This document shows, one piece after another, positions 17,157 to 26,722 of a stretch of DNA of 64,000 nt (its first letter is position 1; every line of letters starts with the position of its first letter). Made by a program: the position numbers and the translations under genes. Source of the DNA: Granulicella sp. L56 (GTDB lineage: Bacteria > Acidobacteriota > Terriglobia > Terriglobales > Acidobacteriaceae); assembly GCF_009765835.1 (NCBI RefSeq), contig NZ_LMUS01000006.1, forward strand, positions 124,001 to 188,000, given 5' to 3'. Under the pieces are notes generated by a model. It worked only from the letters and a program-made list of their open reading frames with translations, did not search any database and was not told where the DNA came from.

Positions 17157-17466
17157 CGATCAACTCCTTAGTAAGTTGCGTGGGTGCGTAGATCCGGAAT
17201 AGCGGAAGTCCGCCTACGGCGTTCTTGCTCATTTCGTTACCACTCAGCTCTGCATCTGTCGCTTCAAAGCGGCGAAAAGGATTCGTGCCATTCCTACTTG
17301 CTAAATACCTGCGGTTCCCGATTGCGGGTAAAGAAGGCATTTCTAGCGAAGCAGAGCTTGACGAAACGGTTTCCCGAATCAAAGCGTTGCGCTCATTTTT
17401 GATAGAGATATATCGGCTTAGTCCAAGTACAGACGTGACGGCCAAAGCATCTTCGGGACGGAAGAG

Positions 17467-17508
17467 CTACAGGCAACAACAACGACGGACTTGATCGACT
17501 CGCGACAT
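17467..17508 (-). CDS. Polycysteine leader peptide MSRVDQVRRCCCL of the DoxX-3 operon
   Basis: 13 codons from ATG 17508 with three consecutive cysteine codons (TGT TGT TGC) before CTG-TAG. The start lies about 3 nt after the predicted transcription start. This is the clearest of the six leaders and matches the CCC attenuators of mycobacteria in size, polycysteine run and nearly leaderless start. The operon start codon is 310 bp downstream. Confidence 0.65.
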   Translation of the reverse strand: MSRVDQVRRCCCL

Positions 17509-17518
17509 CAGTAAGGTG

Positions 17519-17547
17519 ACGATAACCGAGATTGAGAGGGAGTGCAA
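17519..17547 (-). promoter_or_regulatory. Sigma-70-like promoter of the DoxX-3 operon
   Basis: TTGCAC (17547-17542), 17-bp spacer, TATCGT (17524-17519) on the minus strand; divergent from the promoter at 17675. Confidence 0.55.
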
Positions 17548-17674
17548 CTCCATTCCCACGACAACGAGCTGATATCACGCATGCATTCTTCCCAATATCG
17601 TGACTACAGAGTGCCCCTCTAGAAATATCCGAAGCCGATAGCCGCTAATCGTTCGGCAAGTAGAACATCACGTG

Positions 17675-17703
17675 TTGACGTTTCAATTTGCCTTTGTTAC
17701 AGT
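17675..17703 (+). promoter_or_regulatory. Sigma-70-like promoter of the TonB-receptor gene
   Basis: TTGACG, 17-bp spacer, TACAGT. Seven bases after the -10 box is ATG 17711, so the leader ORF would begin at the first transcribed base. Confidence 0.6.
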
Positions 17704-17710
17704 TGCCCCT

Positions 17711-17791
17711 ATGCCAAGCACCACGACACGTTTCGGACAATATTGTTGTCTCTCCTCAGCACTCGCTGACGGAGATGTGAACGTGCGCTAG
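17711..17791 (+). CDS. Cysteine-containing leader peptide of the TonB-receptor gene
   Basis: 26 codons from ATG 17711 with Cys-Cys at residues 12-13 (GQYCCLSS), leaderless by promoter spacing. Unlike the others, the CC pair is in the middle. The codons after it form a strong hairpin (CTCC TCAGC / GCTGA C GGAG, 17752-17775), and a terminator-like hairpin follows at 17828. A ribosome stalled at the Cys codons would sit at the foot of the first hairpin. Other parts of 17157-18011 show no gene. Confidence 0.5.
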   Translation: MPSTTTRFGQYCCLSSALADGDVNVR

Positions 17792-17827
17792 CCTTAACCA
17801 CTTAGGAAATTAGGTCAAGCGAAGTAC

Positions 17828-17857
17828 ACCCGTCAGCCACCTAGGCGCGGGTTTTTT
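17828..17857 (+). terminator. Terminator-like hairpin in the TonB-receptor mRNA leader
   Basis: ACCCG ... CGGGT with an inner GCC-accta-GGC stem, followed directly by TTTTTT. It lies 37 bp after the leader-peptide stop and 155 bp before the receptor start, as expected for an attenuator. Confidence 0.55.
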
Positions 17858-18011
17858 GTTGCTCAAGCGGCATCTTCCCCACATTACAACTTCATATCTG
17901 CATCCTGTCTGAAAAGAGATGGCGCTGTGTCTAAAGCCATGTCTTCAACAGGGTCCGCTAACTCGCGCGTCGGTTCTCCGCGGACCAACTCGCCTTTAGG
18001 AGAGCCTCAAA

Positions 18012-21000
18012 ATGCGGTATTTACACGGAAAACGTGCCTTTGCTTTTCTTCTTCTTTTTCTGGGTGTTGCGCTGTTCCCCTCACTCCTTCCTGCTCAAGT
18101 TACTGCATCAACAGGCGCGATTCAGGGCCTTGTCACTGATCCGAGCGGCAAGGTCGTCACACACGCCGAAGTCAAACTGACAAATCATTCTTTGCGTTTG
18201 GAGAAAACAGCAACCAGCAACTCTGAGGGAACATATGTATTCCCCGTATTGCCGCCGGCATCGGGCTATGAAGTGACGATAGAAACTTCAGGCTTTAGTC
18301 GTTACACCGCGACCAACCTTTCCGTCCGCGTTACGGAAAATACGGTTCTCAACATCAAGCTCCAAGTAGGTTCGGTGACTGAGCAGGTCACCGTGAGCGG
18401 AGGAGCACAGCAGGTCAACACAACGAATGCAACGCTAGGAGAGGTAGTCGGAACGCGCGTGATCACCGCGCTGCCACTGCCTTCGCGTAACGTATTCGAT
18501 CTTGCAGCAACAGATGCAGGCGTCTACGAAAACTTTGACTCCCCCGCTTCGACCATCGCGCAAGGCGGCAATGCTGTTTACGTCGCCGGTCAGCGTGCAA
18601 CAGCCAATGACTACAAGCTGAACGGCATTGAATCCACGAGCGTGGAGTTCCACACCCTCTCGGCCGGGTCGATTCCGATTCCCTCTCCCGATGCAGTTCA
18701 GGAGTTCCGCACCCAGACCAGTCTTTACGATGCGACCTCGGCTTATGGCTCGGGCGGCAGCATCAATTTGGTTACGCGCTCTGGCACGAGTAATTACCAC
18801 GGCACGGTCTATGACTTCTTTCGAAACACGGTTCTCAACGCAAATGATTATTTTCTCAAGGCCCAGCAACTCATCAAAAACCAGAAAAACACGCCCCCTG
18901 TAATGCTTCAGAACCAGTTTGGCGGATCCTTCGGCGGCCCAGTGCCATTGCTACATAAGACTTTCTTCTTCGTGAACTATGAAGGTACGCGCCAAAAGAA
19001 CGGCTCCACTGGTCTGTCTACGGGCAACCTTCCTGTCTTGCCCGCAACGCGCGATGCTGCCAGCCTCGCGGCAGCGTTCGGCGTTCCTGTGGGCGCAATT
19101 GATCCGGTCGCTCTAAAGCTGATCAACGCGCCGGGCCCTCTAGGCAGACCGCTTTTGCCTAGCGGCACCGGCACGTTAGGCACTTACGGTTCCTACGCAG
19201 CTTCCGGCGCAGTGATTCTTAATACGAATCAGGTGAGCTCACGCCTTGATCATGACTTCACCATCGCCGGTCACGACAATCATCTGGCTGTCGCATACTT
19301 CTACAACGACGGTATCTTCATCAACCCTTCCGGCCTGGGCGGCAGCCCCGGACAAGCATACGATTACCCGCTTGCCAACAAGAATCTGTCCATCATCGAT
19401 ACGCATACTTTCAGCAGCAAGCTCGTGAATGAAGCCGTCTACGGATTCAACTGGGAGAAGCGTGACATCGAAGCTTACGGTCGGGGTGTCGAGCTTTCAG
19501 ATGTGGGCATGACACGCTTCAACTCCAGCTACTACAACCTGCTGCCGGCCTTCAGCTTCAGTGACACCTCGCTGGGCGTGTTCGGCTACGGAGGTAACAT
19601 CGGCCGTCGTCAGCACACAGCGGCAATCAATTTCCGCGACACTGCTTCCTTGGACTTGAACAAAAACACCCTGCGATTCGGCTTCGAATCCATCTGGGAG
19701 CAGTTCAATGAATCCCCCCAGACCAACGCGGGCGGTACGATTCAATTCCAGCCATACTTTGCGGACATCCTATACGGCAAGCCAACCAATACCAAGCAGG
19801 ATACTGCCTTCCGAGACTTCCTGATTGGCGCCCCTTACCAGACCACGGGCACCAGCGGCGAACAGAACTATCACATCCGGGCGACCGATCTTGGTGCTTT
19901 CTTACAAGACGACTATCGTTTCACGCGACGCCTGACCTTGAATCTGGGTGTTCGTTACGACCATCTCGGGAACCCGACAGAGACGCATAACTTCCTGGCA
20001 AACTTTGATCCCTCCTTGCTATCTACGGCTACACTGGAGTCCGGCGGCGCAGGCCTGCAACAAGGCTTTTTGCTTGCAGGAAAGAACGGCGTCTCTGCCA
20101 CGACTCTCGGGGAGAACAATGGCAACTTCTCCCCGCGTGTCGGCTTTGCCTATGACGTGTTTGGGAACGGTAAACTAGCCGTGCATGGCGGGTTCGGACT
20201 CTATTACCAGTCGGCCGACGACGAACAGTCTCAACTCGTCAACAACATACCCTTCAATCAAAACGCAACGCAGTCCAACTACCAGGTCGGAACAGTAACC
20301 GGTATCGGTGGCACCAATACCGGAACGGTAACCGGCCTAGGGAATCCCACTCCAACCTTGCCGTTGCCCTCCGCTTTCCCAATCTTCCCCACGTTCAAGA
20401 CGCAGATCGGGGTAACAGCCTCAGGCGCTCCCCAGTACCTCACAGACCCAGGCACCGGCTTGGTCGCTGGGATCTCGCCATCGGTGTATAGCGTCCAACG
20501 CAACAATAGGATGCCGTACTCAGAAAACTTCAACCTCACTGCCCAGTATGCCTTCGCACGCGACTGGACTTTAGCGGTTGGTTATCTCGAGACTAACGGT
20601 GTTCGTCAGTCTGCAGGACAGAACCCCAACAATGCTCTCTTTATAAACGCTACTTCTCCGGGGCGCTTCGGACTCACGACCAATACCTCAGCAAATCGTG
20701 AGTCGCGCGTACCCATCGCCGGAATCCTGTCAACGAGCTACGCCACCCTCATCAACGAAGCGTTCTCGTCTTACAACGCCCTTCTTGTGACTGTCACCCA
20801 TCAACTGAGCCGCGGTTTCCTGATCAAAACGGCTTACACCCATTCCAAGAGCATAGATAACTTCCCCGCAGGAAACAGCAATGGCCCCGGGACATTCGGT
20901 GGAGGATCGGTTGGAAACCAGTTCCTCCTCGGATTGAACAAGGGAACTTCGGAGCAGGATGTTCCCAACCGTCTCGTAGTAACCTACGTCTGGGACCTTC

Positions 21001-21596
21001 CCGGGTTTCGAAGCCATCATGTGCTTGACGCCGCCCTGGGCCACTGGTCTCTTTCAGGAATTACCACCTATCAGGATGGACTTCCGGGAACGGTCATCCA
21101 GACCATTGGCTCGACTTCTCTCACGGGAACATCCGGATATGGTCTTGTTACCGGAGCGTTGCGGCAGCCAGGATCGCCACAGAGCAATTACAACGCCTCA
21201 ACGGGTGCAATTCAGTATTTGAACTTTGCTGCGGCAACAGTACAGCCCCTCCTCGCGAATACCACGATCGGTTCTACGACGCCTCAGGGTACGCCTGGGT
21301 CAGGCACCTATCCCATTGGTGCTAGTGGCGGACGAATGATTGGAAAGCCTGAAATCGGTGTCTTCAGAGCACCCTTCCAGAATCGCTGGGATGCGACACT
21401 GTCCAAAAACTTCCCCGTGAAGTCTTTTGGCGAAGGCGGCAATGTGGAGTTCCGGGCTGAAGCTTTCAAGCTGTGGAACAACACGATCTTCAATGCGCCG
21501 AATTCAACAGCAGGGGCCACTACCTTCGGTCAAATCACAAGCACGGTAGACAGTACGGGAAGACAACTTCAGTTTGCGGTGAAAGTTTCTTTCTAA
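18012..21596 (+). CDS. TonB-dependent receptor, Oar-like, with carboxypeptidase-regulatory-like domain
   Basis: 1194 residues from ATG 18012 (TTAGGAG upstream). Signal peptide about 1-29. Residues 36-115 are a CarboxypepD_reg-like beta-sandwich (GAIQGLVTDPSGKVV, EGTYVFPVLPP). A plug domain follows (GTRVITALPLPSRNVFDL, APGIG-like region replaced) and then a long outer-membrane beta-barrel that ends in F. This large form is typical of Acidobacteria and is used to take up large or bound substrates. In this context an organosulfur or sulfated compound is a reasonable guess but nothing in the sequence names the ligand. A hairpin terminator follows. Confidence 0.9.
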   Translation: MRYLHGKRAFAFLLLFLGVALFPSLLPAQVTASTGAIQGLVTDPSGKVVTHAEVKLTNHSLRLEKTATSNSEGTYVFPVLPPASGYEVTIETSGFSRYTATNLSVRVTENTVLNIKLQVGSVTEQVTVSGGAQQVNTTNATLGEVVGTRVITALPLPSRNVFDLAATDAGVYENFDSPASTIAQGGNAVYVAGQRATANDYKLNGIESTSVEFHTLSAGSIPIPSPDAVQEFRTQTSLYDATSAYGSGGSINLVTRSGTSNYHGTVYDFFRNTVLNANDYFLKAQQLIKNQKNTPPVMLQNQFGGSFGGPVPLLHKTFFFVNYEGTRQKNGSTGLSTGNLPVLPATRDAASLAAAFGVPVGAIDPVALKLINAPGPLGRPLLPSGTGTLGTYGSYAASGAVILNTNQVSSRLDHDFTIAGHDNHLAVAYFYNDGIFINPSGLGGSPGQAYDYPLANKNLSIIDTHTFSSKLVNEAVYGFNWEKRDIEAYGRGVELSDVGMTRFNSSYYNLLPAFSFSDTSLGVFGYGGNIGRRQHTAAINFRDTASLDLNKNTLRFGFESIWEQFNESPQTNAGGTIQFQPYFADILYGKPTNTKQDTAFRDFLIGAPYQTTGTSGEQNYHIRATDLGAFLQDDYRFTRRLTLNLGVRYDHLGNPTETHNFLANFDPSLLSTATLESGGAGLQQGFLLAGKNGVSATTLGENNGNFSPRVGFAYDVFGNGKLAVHGGFGLYYQSADDEQSQLVNNIPFNQNATQSNYQVGTVTGIGGTNTGTVTGLGNPTPTLPLPSAFPIFPTFKTQIGVTASGAPQYLTDPGTGLVAGISPSVYSVQRNNRMPYSENFNLTAQYAFARDWTLAVGYLETNGVRQSAGQNPNNALFINATSPGRFGLTTNTSANRESRVPIAGILSTSYATLINEAFSSYNALLVTVTHQLSRGFLIKTAYTHSKSIDNFPAGNSNGPGTFGGGSVGNQFLLGLNKGTSEQDVPNRLVVTYVWDLPGFRSHHVLDAALGHWSLSGITTYQDGLPGTVIQTIGSTSLTGTSGYGLVTGALRQPGSPQSNYNASTGAIQYLNFAAATVQPLLANTTIGSTTPQGTPGSGTYPIGASGGRMIGKPEIGVFRAPFQNRWDATLSKNFPVKSFGEGGNVEFRAEAFKLWNNTIFNAPNSTAGATTFGQITSTVDSTGRQLQFAVKVSF

Positions 21597-21617
21597 ACAG
21601 ATAACTCGCTGTCTTGA

Positions 21618-21648
21618 TGGCCGATTCGAGCTGATCTCGGATCGGCCA
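21618..21648 (+). terminator. Hairpin after the TonB-receptor gene
   Basis: TGGCCGAT ... ATCGGCCA with an inner CGAG-ctgat-CTCG stem, 22 bp after the stop. No T-run follows. The remaining stretch to 22171 shows no gene that I can support. Confidence 0.65.
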
Positions 21649-22171
21649 TAGAACTCCCGAGTAAAACCGGTGAGCGGCCGTCGATCATTGGTTAGATTTT
21701 GCGACGGGAGCAGTGGTCTCCTCATCTGCCGAGGACAGGGTCGCGCAAGATCTTTTTTAGGTCTGAGATGCACGGCGTAGCGGCGAGAGCCCAACCCTAA
21801 AAGAAGCTCAATGCCGTATTCCCAATTTTCAAATCTTTTGTCTTGCAAAAGTGCCCGGCGCGGTATCCGAAGCGTCATTCACAATTTGCGTGTGAATGCG
21901 TTTTTGCCTGCCGGTTTTCTGCAAACGGACTTTAGTAGCACGGTGGCGGTGCCATCGACGTCACACTCGGTTGAGAGATCCAGGAAGTTAGGCTGCAGAT
22001 GTCTACTGACGAAGCAACAATAGCCGTCAAAAGATCGAATCACGTATGGCTCGGGAGCTTCAAGTTCGAAAAATCAGATAGCATTGGCCACCGTTGAAAG
22101 ACAAGCATTGAATGATCAATAGAATTTTGGATTTCACCTTTCCACTTTGCCCATGAGAATCCCGCATTTTT

Positions 22172-23350
22172 CTAAACGCTTTGAGATCTTGCCTGGCTCT
22201 GTTCACGGAAAGAACTCAACTTGGCCACCGCACTCAGCTTGTGATCTGGTGACAGGTGGGCGTAACGAGTCGTCATGCTGATGTCTTTGTGACCGGCCAA
22301 TTCCTGAACGGTTCTGATGTCTACCCCAGCCATCACCAGGCGAGAGATGTATGTGTGGCGGAAGACATGCCAAGTCACGTCAACAAGTTGTTTGTTCTGC
22401 TTTATGGCATCTTCCATGACTAGACGGAACCATGCCCTTGGGTTCTCCATTGGCTCACCGTACCGAGTCAGGAAAACTCTTGGCGTGTGCGGCACTCGTC
22501 TGGCTTGGCATACCCTTAATGCCTCAACCGCCTCTTTGCTCAAGATTACCACGCGGCTCGATCCGTTCTTCGTAGCGACAAGCTGAATTTGTTGGCGATT
22601 CAAATGCACATCGGGCCATTCTAAGGAGTGCTGCTCAGAAAGCCGCATGCCCGTCTCTACCGCGACCGTAAAGTCGGGTTCGTGGACTGGGCAACGCCTT
22701 CGGATGATGCTCCGAATCTGCGCCTCCTCTTCAAACGTGATAAATCTAAGGCGGGCATTGTTCTCTTTTCGAAGGCGAACCAGTCGAGCAGGGTTCGCGG
22801 TCACTTTTCCGTTCCGTATACCCTCCGCGAAGATCATCGACATGGTGGAGCGATATCTGTTGATGCTCGCTGGCTTGAGATCAGTTCGTGTGCTGAAGTA
22901 TGCCGAGATGGTCTGAGGGGTGATCTCTTCGGCCTTCATCTTGCCAAATACGGGGAGCAAACTGCTCAGATTCGAGATGTCCCCACGGTGGCTCTTTTTG
23001 TGGGCCTTGCTGTACTCCATCGCGTCCTTGGCAAGCTCCTCAAATAAGACAGCTCTCTTGGCCTTGAGCGAGTCGGGGAGCTTAACGCCCATTCGCGCGT
23101 CGTTCTTGCGCTTGCTGTAGAGGTCGGAAGCCGCTTTGCGGGTTCCTACTTTCTCGCGGTGACGTTTTCCGTCAACGTAGTAGTTGACCCACCAAATGCC
23201 GCTATCAGGGGGGTGCTCGAAGACGCCACGAAGGGGCTTCGGAGCCTGTCTGCCACGTTTCGACGGCTGTCCATCAGAAGTGTTTGGTGGCTGTTTTAGT
23301 GGCTGTTTGTCTTCGTATTTGCTGCGATTCACTGCAACTGTCTGCGCCAT
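22172..23350 (-). CDS. Tyrosine recombinase / integrase of element 1
   Basis: 392 residues from ATG 23350. An N-terminal AP2-like arm-binding region (GIWWVNYYVDGKRHREKVGT), a SAM-like core-binding domain, and the catalytic domain follow. The catalytic set is visible: R in ETGMRLSEQ, H-x-x-R in WHVFRHTYIS, H in ELAGHKDISM and the nucleophile Y in TTRYAHLSP. The start lies about 90 bp from the tRNA-Lys 3' fragment, its probable attachment site. It would insert and excise island 1. No excisionase is visible next to it. Confidence 0.9.
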   Translation of the reverse strand: MAQTVAVNRSKYEDKQPLKQPPNTSDGQPSKRGRQAPKPLRGVFEHPPDSGIWWVNYYVDGKRHREKVGTRKAASDLYSKRKNDARMGVKLPDSLKAKRAVLFEELAKDAMEYSKAHKKSHRGDISNLSSLLPVFGKMKAEEITPQTISAYFSTRTDLKPASINRYRSTMSMIFAEGIRNGKVTANPARLVRLRKENNARLRFITFEEEAQIRSIIRRRCPVHEPDFTVAVETGMRLSEQHSLEWPDVHLNRQQIQLVATKNGSSRVVILSKEAVEALRVCQARRVPHTPRVFLTRYGEPMENPRAWFRLVMEDAIKQNKQLVDVTWHVFRHTYISRLVMAGVDIRTVQELAGHKDISMTTRYAHLSPDHKLSAVAKLSSFREQSQARSQSV

Positions 23351-23436
23351 AGAATAAGTATACAACTCATTGACATAAATGGACTTATTTCATTCCTGTG
23401 CAGCGTATTGCAACCCCCTGCAATACCCCCATTTTC

Positions 23437-23484
23437 CGACTCTTAATCGACTGGTCGTAGGTTCGATCCCTACCGCGTCCACCA
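23437..23484 (+). other. attR-like site: 3' fragment of tRNA-Lys(CTT)
   Basis: From the anticodon loop (CTCTTAA) onward, the sequence reads as a perfect tRNA 3' half: T-arm GTAGG-ttcgatc-CCTAC, acceptor strand CGCGTCC, discriminator A and CCA. The 5' half and its complement GGACGCG are absent upstream, and pairing of the anticodon stem fails after three base pairs. This is the duplicated end left by integration into a tRNA-Lys gene, and marks the right end of element 1. The intact gene should lie left of the window. Confidence 0.75.
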
Positions 23485-23612
23485 ATAATATCAATGAGTT
23501 AGCTCCTTAGTGATGAGGGGATTTTCTTCGGTTATGGGGAGAATTATGGGGACACACTTAAAAGCTCGACAGTAACGTACTTGTCTCAGTGAAGCTGCTA
23601 TGCTTGCCTTCG

Positions 23613-24344
23613 ATGAAGCCATTTGCGGTCAGTCGACTACGGCTAGATAGGGCCATCGAACATGGCAGATCTCTCGCCCATATTTGGAATGGGATTCCTG
23701 CCGAACACTTTTTTGGAATTCGGGTTAAGTTCGGTGCGCGCACTGGACACGGAAGGATTGAAGTAGTCGGCGTCGGAGCAATCCCGGATGAGTTTTCTTT
23801 GCTTCTTGGTGAGCATCTATACCAGCTCCGATCCGCCCTAGATACTTGCATTTACCAAGCGGTTATCTATGCGACTGGCAAGAATCCGCCTCCAGATGAG
23901 CAAAAGTTAGAATTTCCTATCTGCGCCGATCTAATAGAATTCCAGAAACAAGCAAAACGCAGGCTTTCATACTTGCCGCAAGACTTGCAAAATGCCATTG
24001 AAAAGATTCAGCCATACAATATCTCGCCGTCTATGCCACCAGGGGAGATCATGGAGAGCCTAAATCGTTCGCTTGGCATCTTGAACGACCTAGCACGCAA
24101 GGATCGACATCGAACGTTGCACATCGTTGGTGCTTGGCCTTACCACTTCAATCCTCAATTCTCGGTTCTTCTGCGTGGCGTGAGCGTGCACGATCTGCTA
24201 ATCATGCCGCCGGGCATTCTGGAAGAAAACAGCGTACTAGCAACCTTTCGACTTGAGGGCTACACGCCCGGTATGGATATCCAAGTCAATCCCCAGCTCC
24301 GAACCAAGGTCGGATGCAATCAGTCATTAGAGAAAAACCATTAA
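23613..24344 (+). CDS. Hypothetical protein (LYQLRSALD family)
   Basis: 243 residues from ATG 23613; GTG 23589 would add 8. I recall many bacterial hypothetical proteins with the pattern 'L..LRSALD..' seen here (GEHLYQLRSALDTCIYQAV), and a later ARKDRHR. Function is unknown. No ribosome site is clear. It lies just outside the right end of element 1, and the start of a sulfatase remnant follows directly. Confidence 0.6.
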   Translation: MKPFAVSRLRLDRAIEHGRSLAHIWNGIPAEHFFGIRVKFGARTGHGRIEVVGVGAIPDEFSLLLGEHLYQLRSALDTCIYQAVIYATGKNPPPDEQKLEFPICADLIEFQKQAKRRLSYLPQDLQNAIEKIQPYNISPSMPPGEIMESLNRSLGILNDLARKDRHRTLHIVGAWPYHFNPQFSVLLRGVSVHDLLIMPPGILEENSVLATFRLEGYTPGMDIQVNPQLRTKVGCNQSLEKNH

Positions 24345-24348
24345 CTCG

Positions 24349-24963
24349 AAAATACCATCGTTCTCTTTCTTTCGGATAACGGGCATCTGCCGAAGAGAAA
24401 ATAGGCAAAGGTGCTCAGGAAAATCCAGAAGACTCTCAACCCGGAGGCCCGAAGTCCTTTACGAGTTATCGAACTCCGTGGGCTAATCTTTCGGATACAC
24501 CCATTCAGATGTTCAAGCACTACACCGATGAAGGAGGAATCGCTACGCCGCTGATCGCATGGTCCCCCAAATATGTCTCGCGGGAAAATGCTCTGGAGCA
24601 CACACCGGCACATGTGATGGATCTTCATCCGACGTTGCTTCGGCTAGCTGGAGGAACATATCCTGAAATTTTAAAAGCCAGCCAGCCGTTCCCTTGGCTG
24701 GGGAAGATTTATGGCCCTTAGTGCTTGGCCGAAAGAGACAGTCGTCAAGAAAGCTCTTTTGGGAACACTCTGGAAATCGCGCATTCCGTGACGGGGACTG
24801 GAAAATTATTTCTCGCTTTAAGGGGTCATGGTCACTTTACAATTTAGTCTCAGATCGCACTGAACTGAATGACCTGGCTGCGAAAGACCCGGAACGCCTC
24901 AATCGCATGGCGTCCCAATGGCAGGAATGGGCCGATCATACCGGAGTTCTTCCTTGGGAGTAG
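24349..24963 (+). pseudogene. Arylsulfatase C-terminal remnant
   Basis: Three frames give successive pieces of a formylglycine-type sulfatase: TIVLFLSDNG (then a stop), TPWANLSDTP / HYTDEGGIATPLIAWSPK / HVMDLHPTLLRLAG, and after a shift near 24700 LVLGRKRQSSRKLFWEHSGNRAFRDGDWK / SLYNLVSDRTELNDLA. The N-terminal catalytic half with the CxPxR motif is missing. It is a decayed gene with at least one stop and one frameshift. Confidence 0.75.
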
Positions 24964-25160
24964 ATACGTAAAAAGACGCGAGCATCGACTAAGCATCTGT
25001 CGAGTTCCCCTGCCCCAAATACATCTCCTGATATCGAGTGTCGCGAAACGATGCTCCACGGCACCCCGAGTAGTCCAGCGCCAGGGCAGGCTCTCCACTA
25101 CGACAGAGAGCCTGCCGATGACTCGGCGATTCTTACCCTTGTTCGCGTTACTTTGTACTC

Positions 25161-25631
25161 TTGGCGGCGGTGATGAATTCGTCCTTGTGCGCAGTTGCCC
25201 ACTCTCTCAGGGTCAATGCAGGCCTTCCGAGAATGTTCGGAAACGTCATCACGGATGCTGCCAATATTGCCCATGCGTCCGTCAATTACCTGGCGCATGA
25301 ACTCCCCTCCACCCTCGGCGTACCAGGGCTCAACCTGGACTTCCGACGACTGGAAGAGCTTCTTGAAGTCATCCGCTCCCTGGATATTGCACTTGATGTC
25401 GCGACCGGTGAGGCACTATGGGACAAGTACTGCACGGGAGTGCCCGAACGACAGCGGCAGATAAGTGGAGAGATCAAATACCGTCTGGAGACAAGTCGGG
25501 GCGATGAGTTTCTTGGCACCAAGGACGACGTTATAGAGACGTTCTCAAGGTTCAATCGGAAGCTACTGAAGGAAGGCTACCAGCGTAGGGGATTTAGACC
25601 GGGCACGGACCCCGATTTTCAGTCTCTGTGA
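25161..25631 (+). CDS. Hypothetical ORF, uncertain
   Basis: Open from TTG 25161, 156 residues; ATG 25233 would give a 132-residue form starting MFGNVITDAANIA. The middle part (DFRRLEELLEVIRSLDIALDVATGEALWDKY) reads as regular amphipathic helix, which argues for coding. No family is recognised and no ribosome site is clear. It lies in the decayed strip between the two islands. Confidence 0.35.
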   Translation: MAAVMNSSLCAVAHSLRVNAGLPRMFGNVITDAANIAHASVNYLAHELPSTLGVPGLNLDFRRLEELLEVIRSLDIALDVATGEALWDKYCTGVPERQRQISGEIKYRLETSRGDEFLGTKDDVIETFSRFNRKLLKEGYQRRGFRPGTDPDFQSL

Positions 25632-25674
25632 TAACGATCTTTCTATTTAGAGCGGTCCAATAAAGGAGACGTGA

Positions 25675-26177
25675 ATGCCATCGATGAACGATCCCGCCAA
25701 AGAACTCCATCGTACTGATTCGGAGGAATCGCCTCCATGTCAAATCAGCGCAGAAGCATTTCTCCTGGCCGAATATGGTGCTCTGCGTCGAGAAATTGAG
25801 TTGGTAATTAAGGACATAGGCGATTATCTTCGCTATGCAATTTTGTCATCGGGAGCCATATGGCATGGCTGCTTTCACGGCCAAAGGCAGTCTCACCACA
25901 AGCGAACCTCTCATATATTGGCTTTTTCGTCCCCTTGTGGCTTTCGTTTTGCTTTTTTCTTCAGACCCGTGTTTTGAGGCATAAAGTCTTCAAACTGGCC
26001 AGCTACATTCTCAGAATTGAAGCAGCTTCTCAAATGGCGAAGCAGTTCGGATGGGAAACACAGTTGGCGAGTGGCAATATTAAGCGTGCCGGCGTGCAAC
26101 GATGGGAGAACACTATCTGGCTCATCCTCTGTGGAGCAAACGCGATTGGAGCAGTGTTAGTCCTTCTGCTGCTTTAG
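25675..26177 (+). pseudogene. Membrane-protein gene broken by a one-base deletion
   Basis: ATG 25675 has AAGGAG upstream. The first frame reads LLAEYGALRREIELVIKDIG, DYLRYAILSSGAIW and then nonsense. The +1 frame continues AWLLSRPKA, a hydrophobic span (GFFVPLWLSFCFF), a helix and a second C-terminal span (IWLILCGANAIGAVLVLLLL). Adding one G in ATGGCATGG near 25862 restores a single 167-residue protein with two membrane spans. Either a recent pseudogene or a sequencing error. Function unknown. Confidence 0.65.
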
Positions 26178-26700
<523 letters not shown>

Positions 26701-26722
26701 TAAACCTAAGAAAATAAATGGT

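Larger units (their letters stand above)
1..23484. mobile_element. Right-hand part of integrative element 1 (tRNA-Lys-anchored island)
   Basis: The right end is set by a 3'-terminal tRNA-Lys(CTT) fragment at 23437-23484 with a tyrosine integrase beside it. For a tRNA read on the + strand, the intact tRNA lies on the other side of the element, so the element extends leftward past the window start. The left part holds an oriT-like hairpin, a mobC-like gene and the start of a traD-like gene, so the element is probably mobilisable or conjugative. The cargo between is a sulfur-flavoured metabolic cluster. The left boundary is not seen, and single-element membership of everything in 1-23484 is inferred. 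Confidence 0.55.

Noticed and set aside
21811..22023. 70-codon plus-strand frame between the TonB receptor and integrase
   Set aside because: No ribosome site or motif; chance frame.
23401..23484. Complete tRNA-Lys gene
   Set aside because: Only the part from the anticodon arm onward is present; there is no acceptor 5' strand or D-arm upstream.
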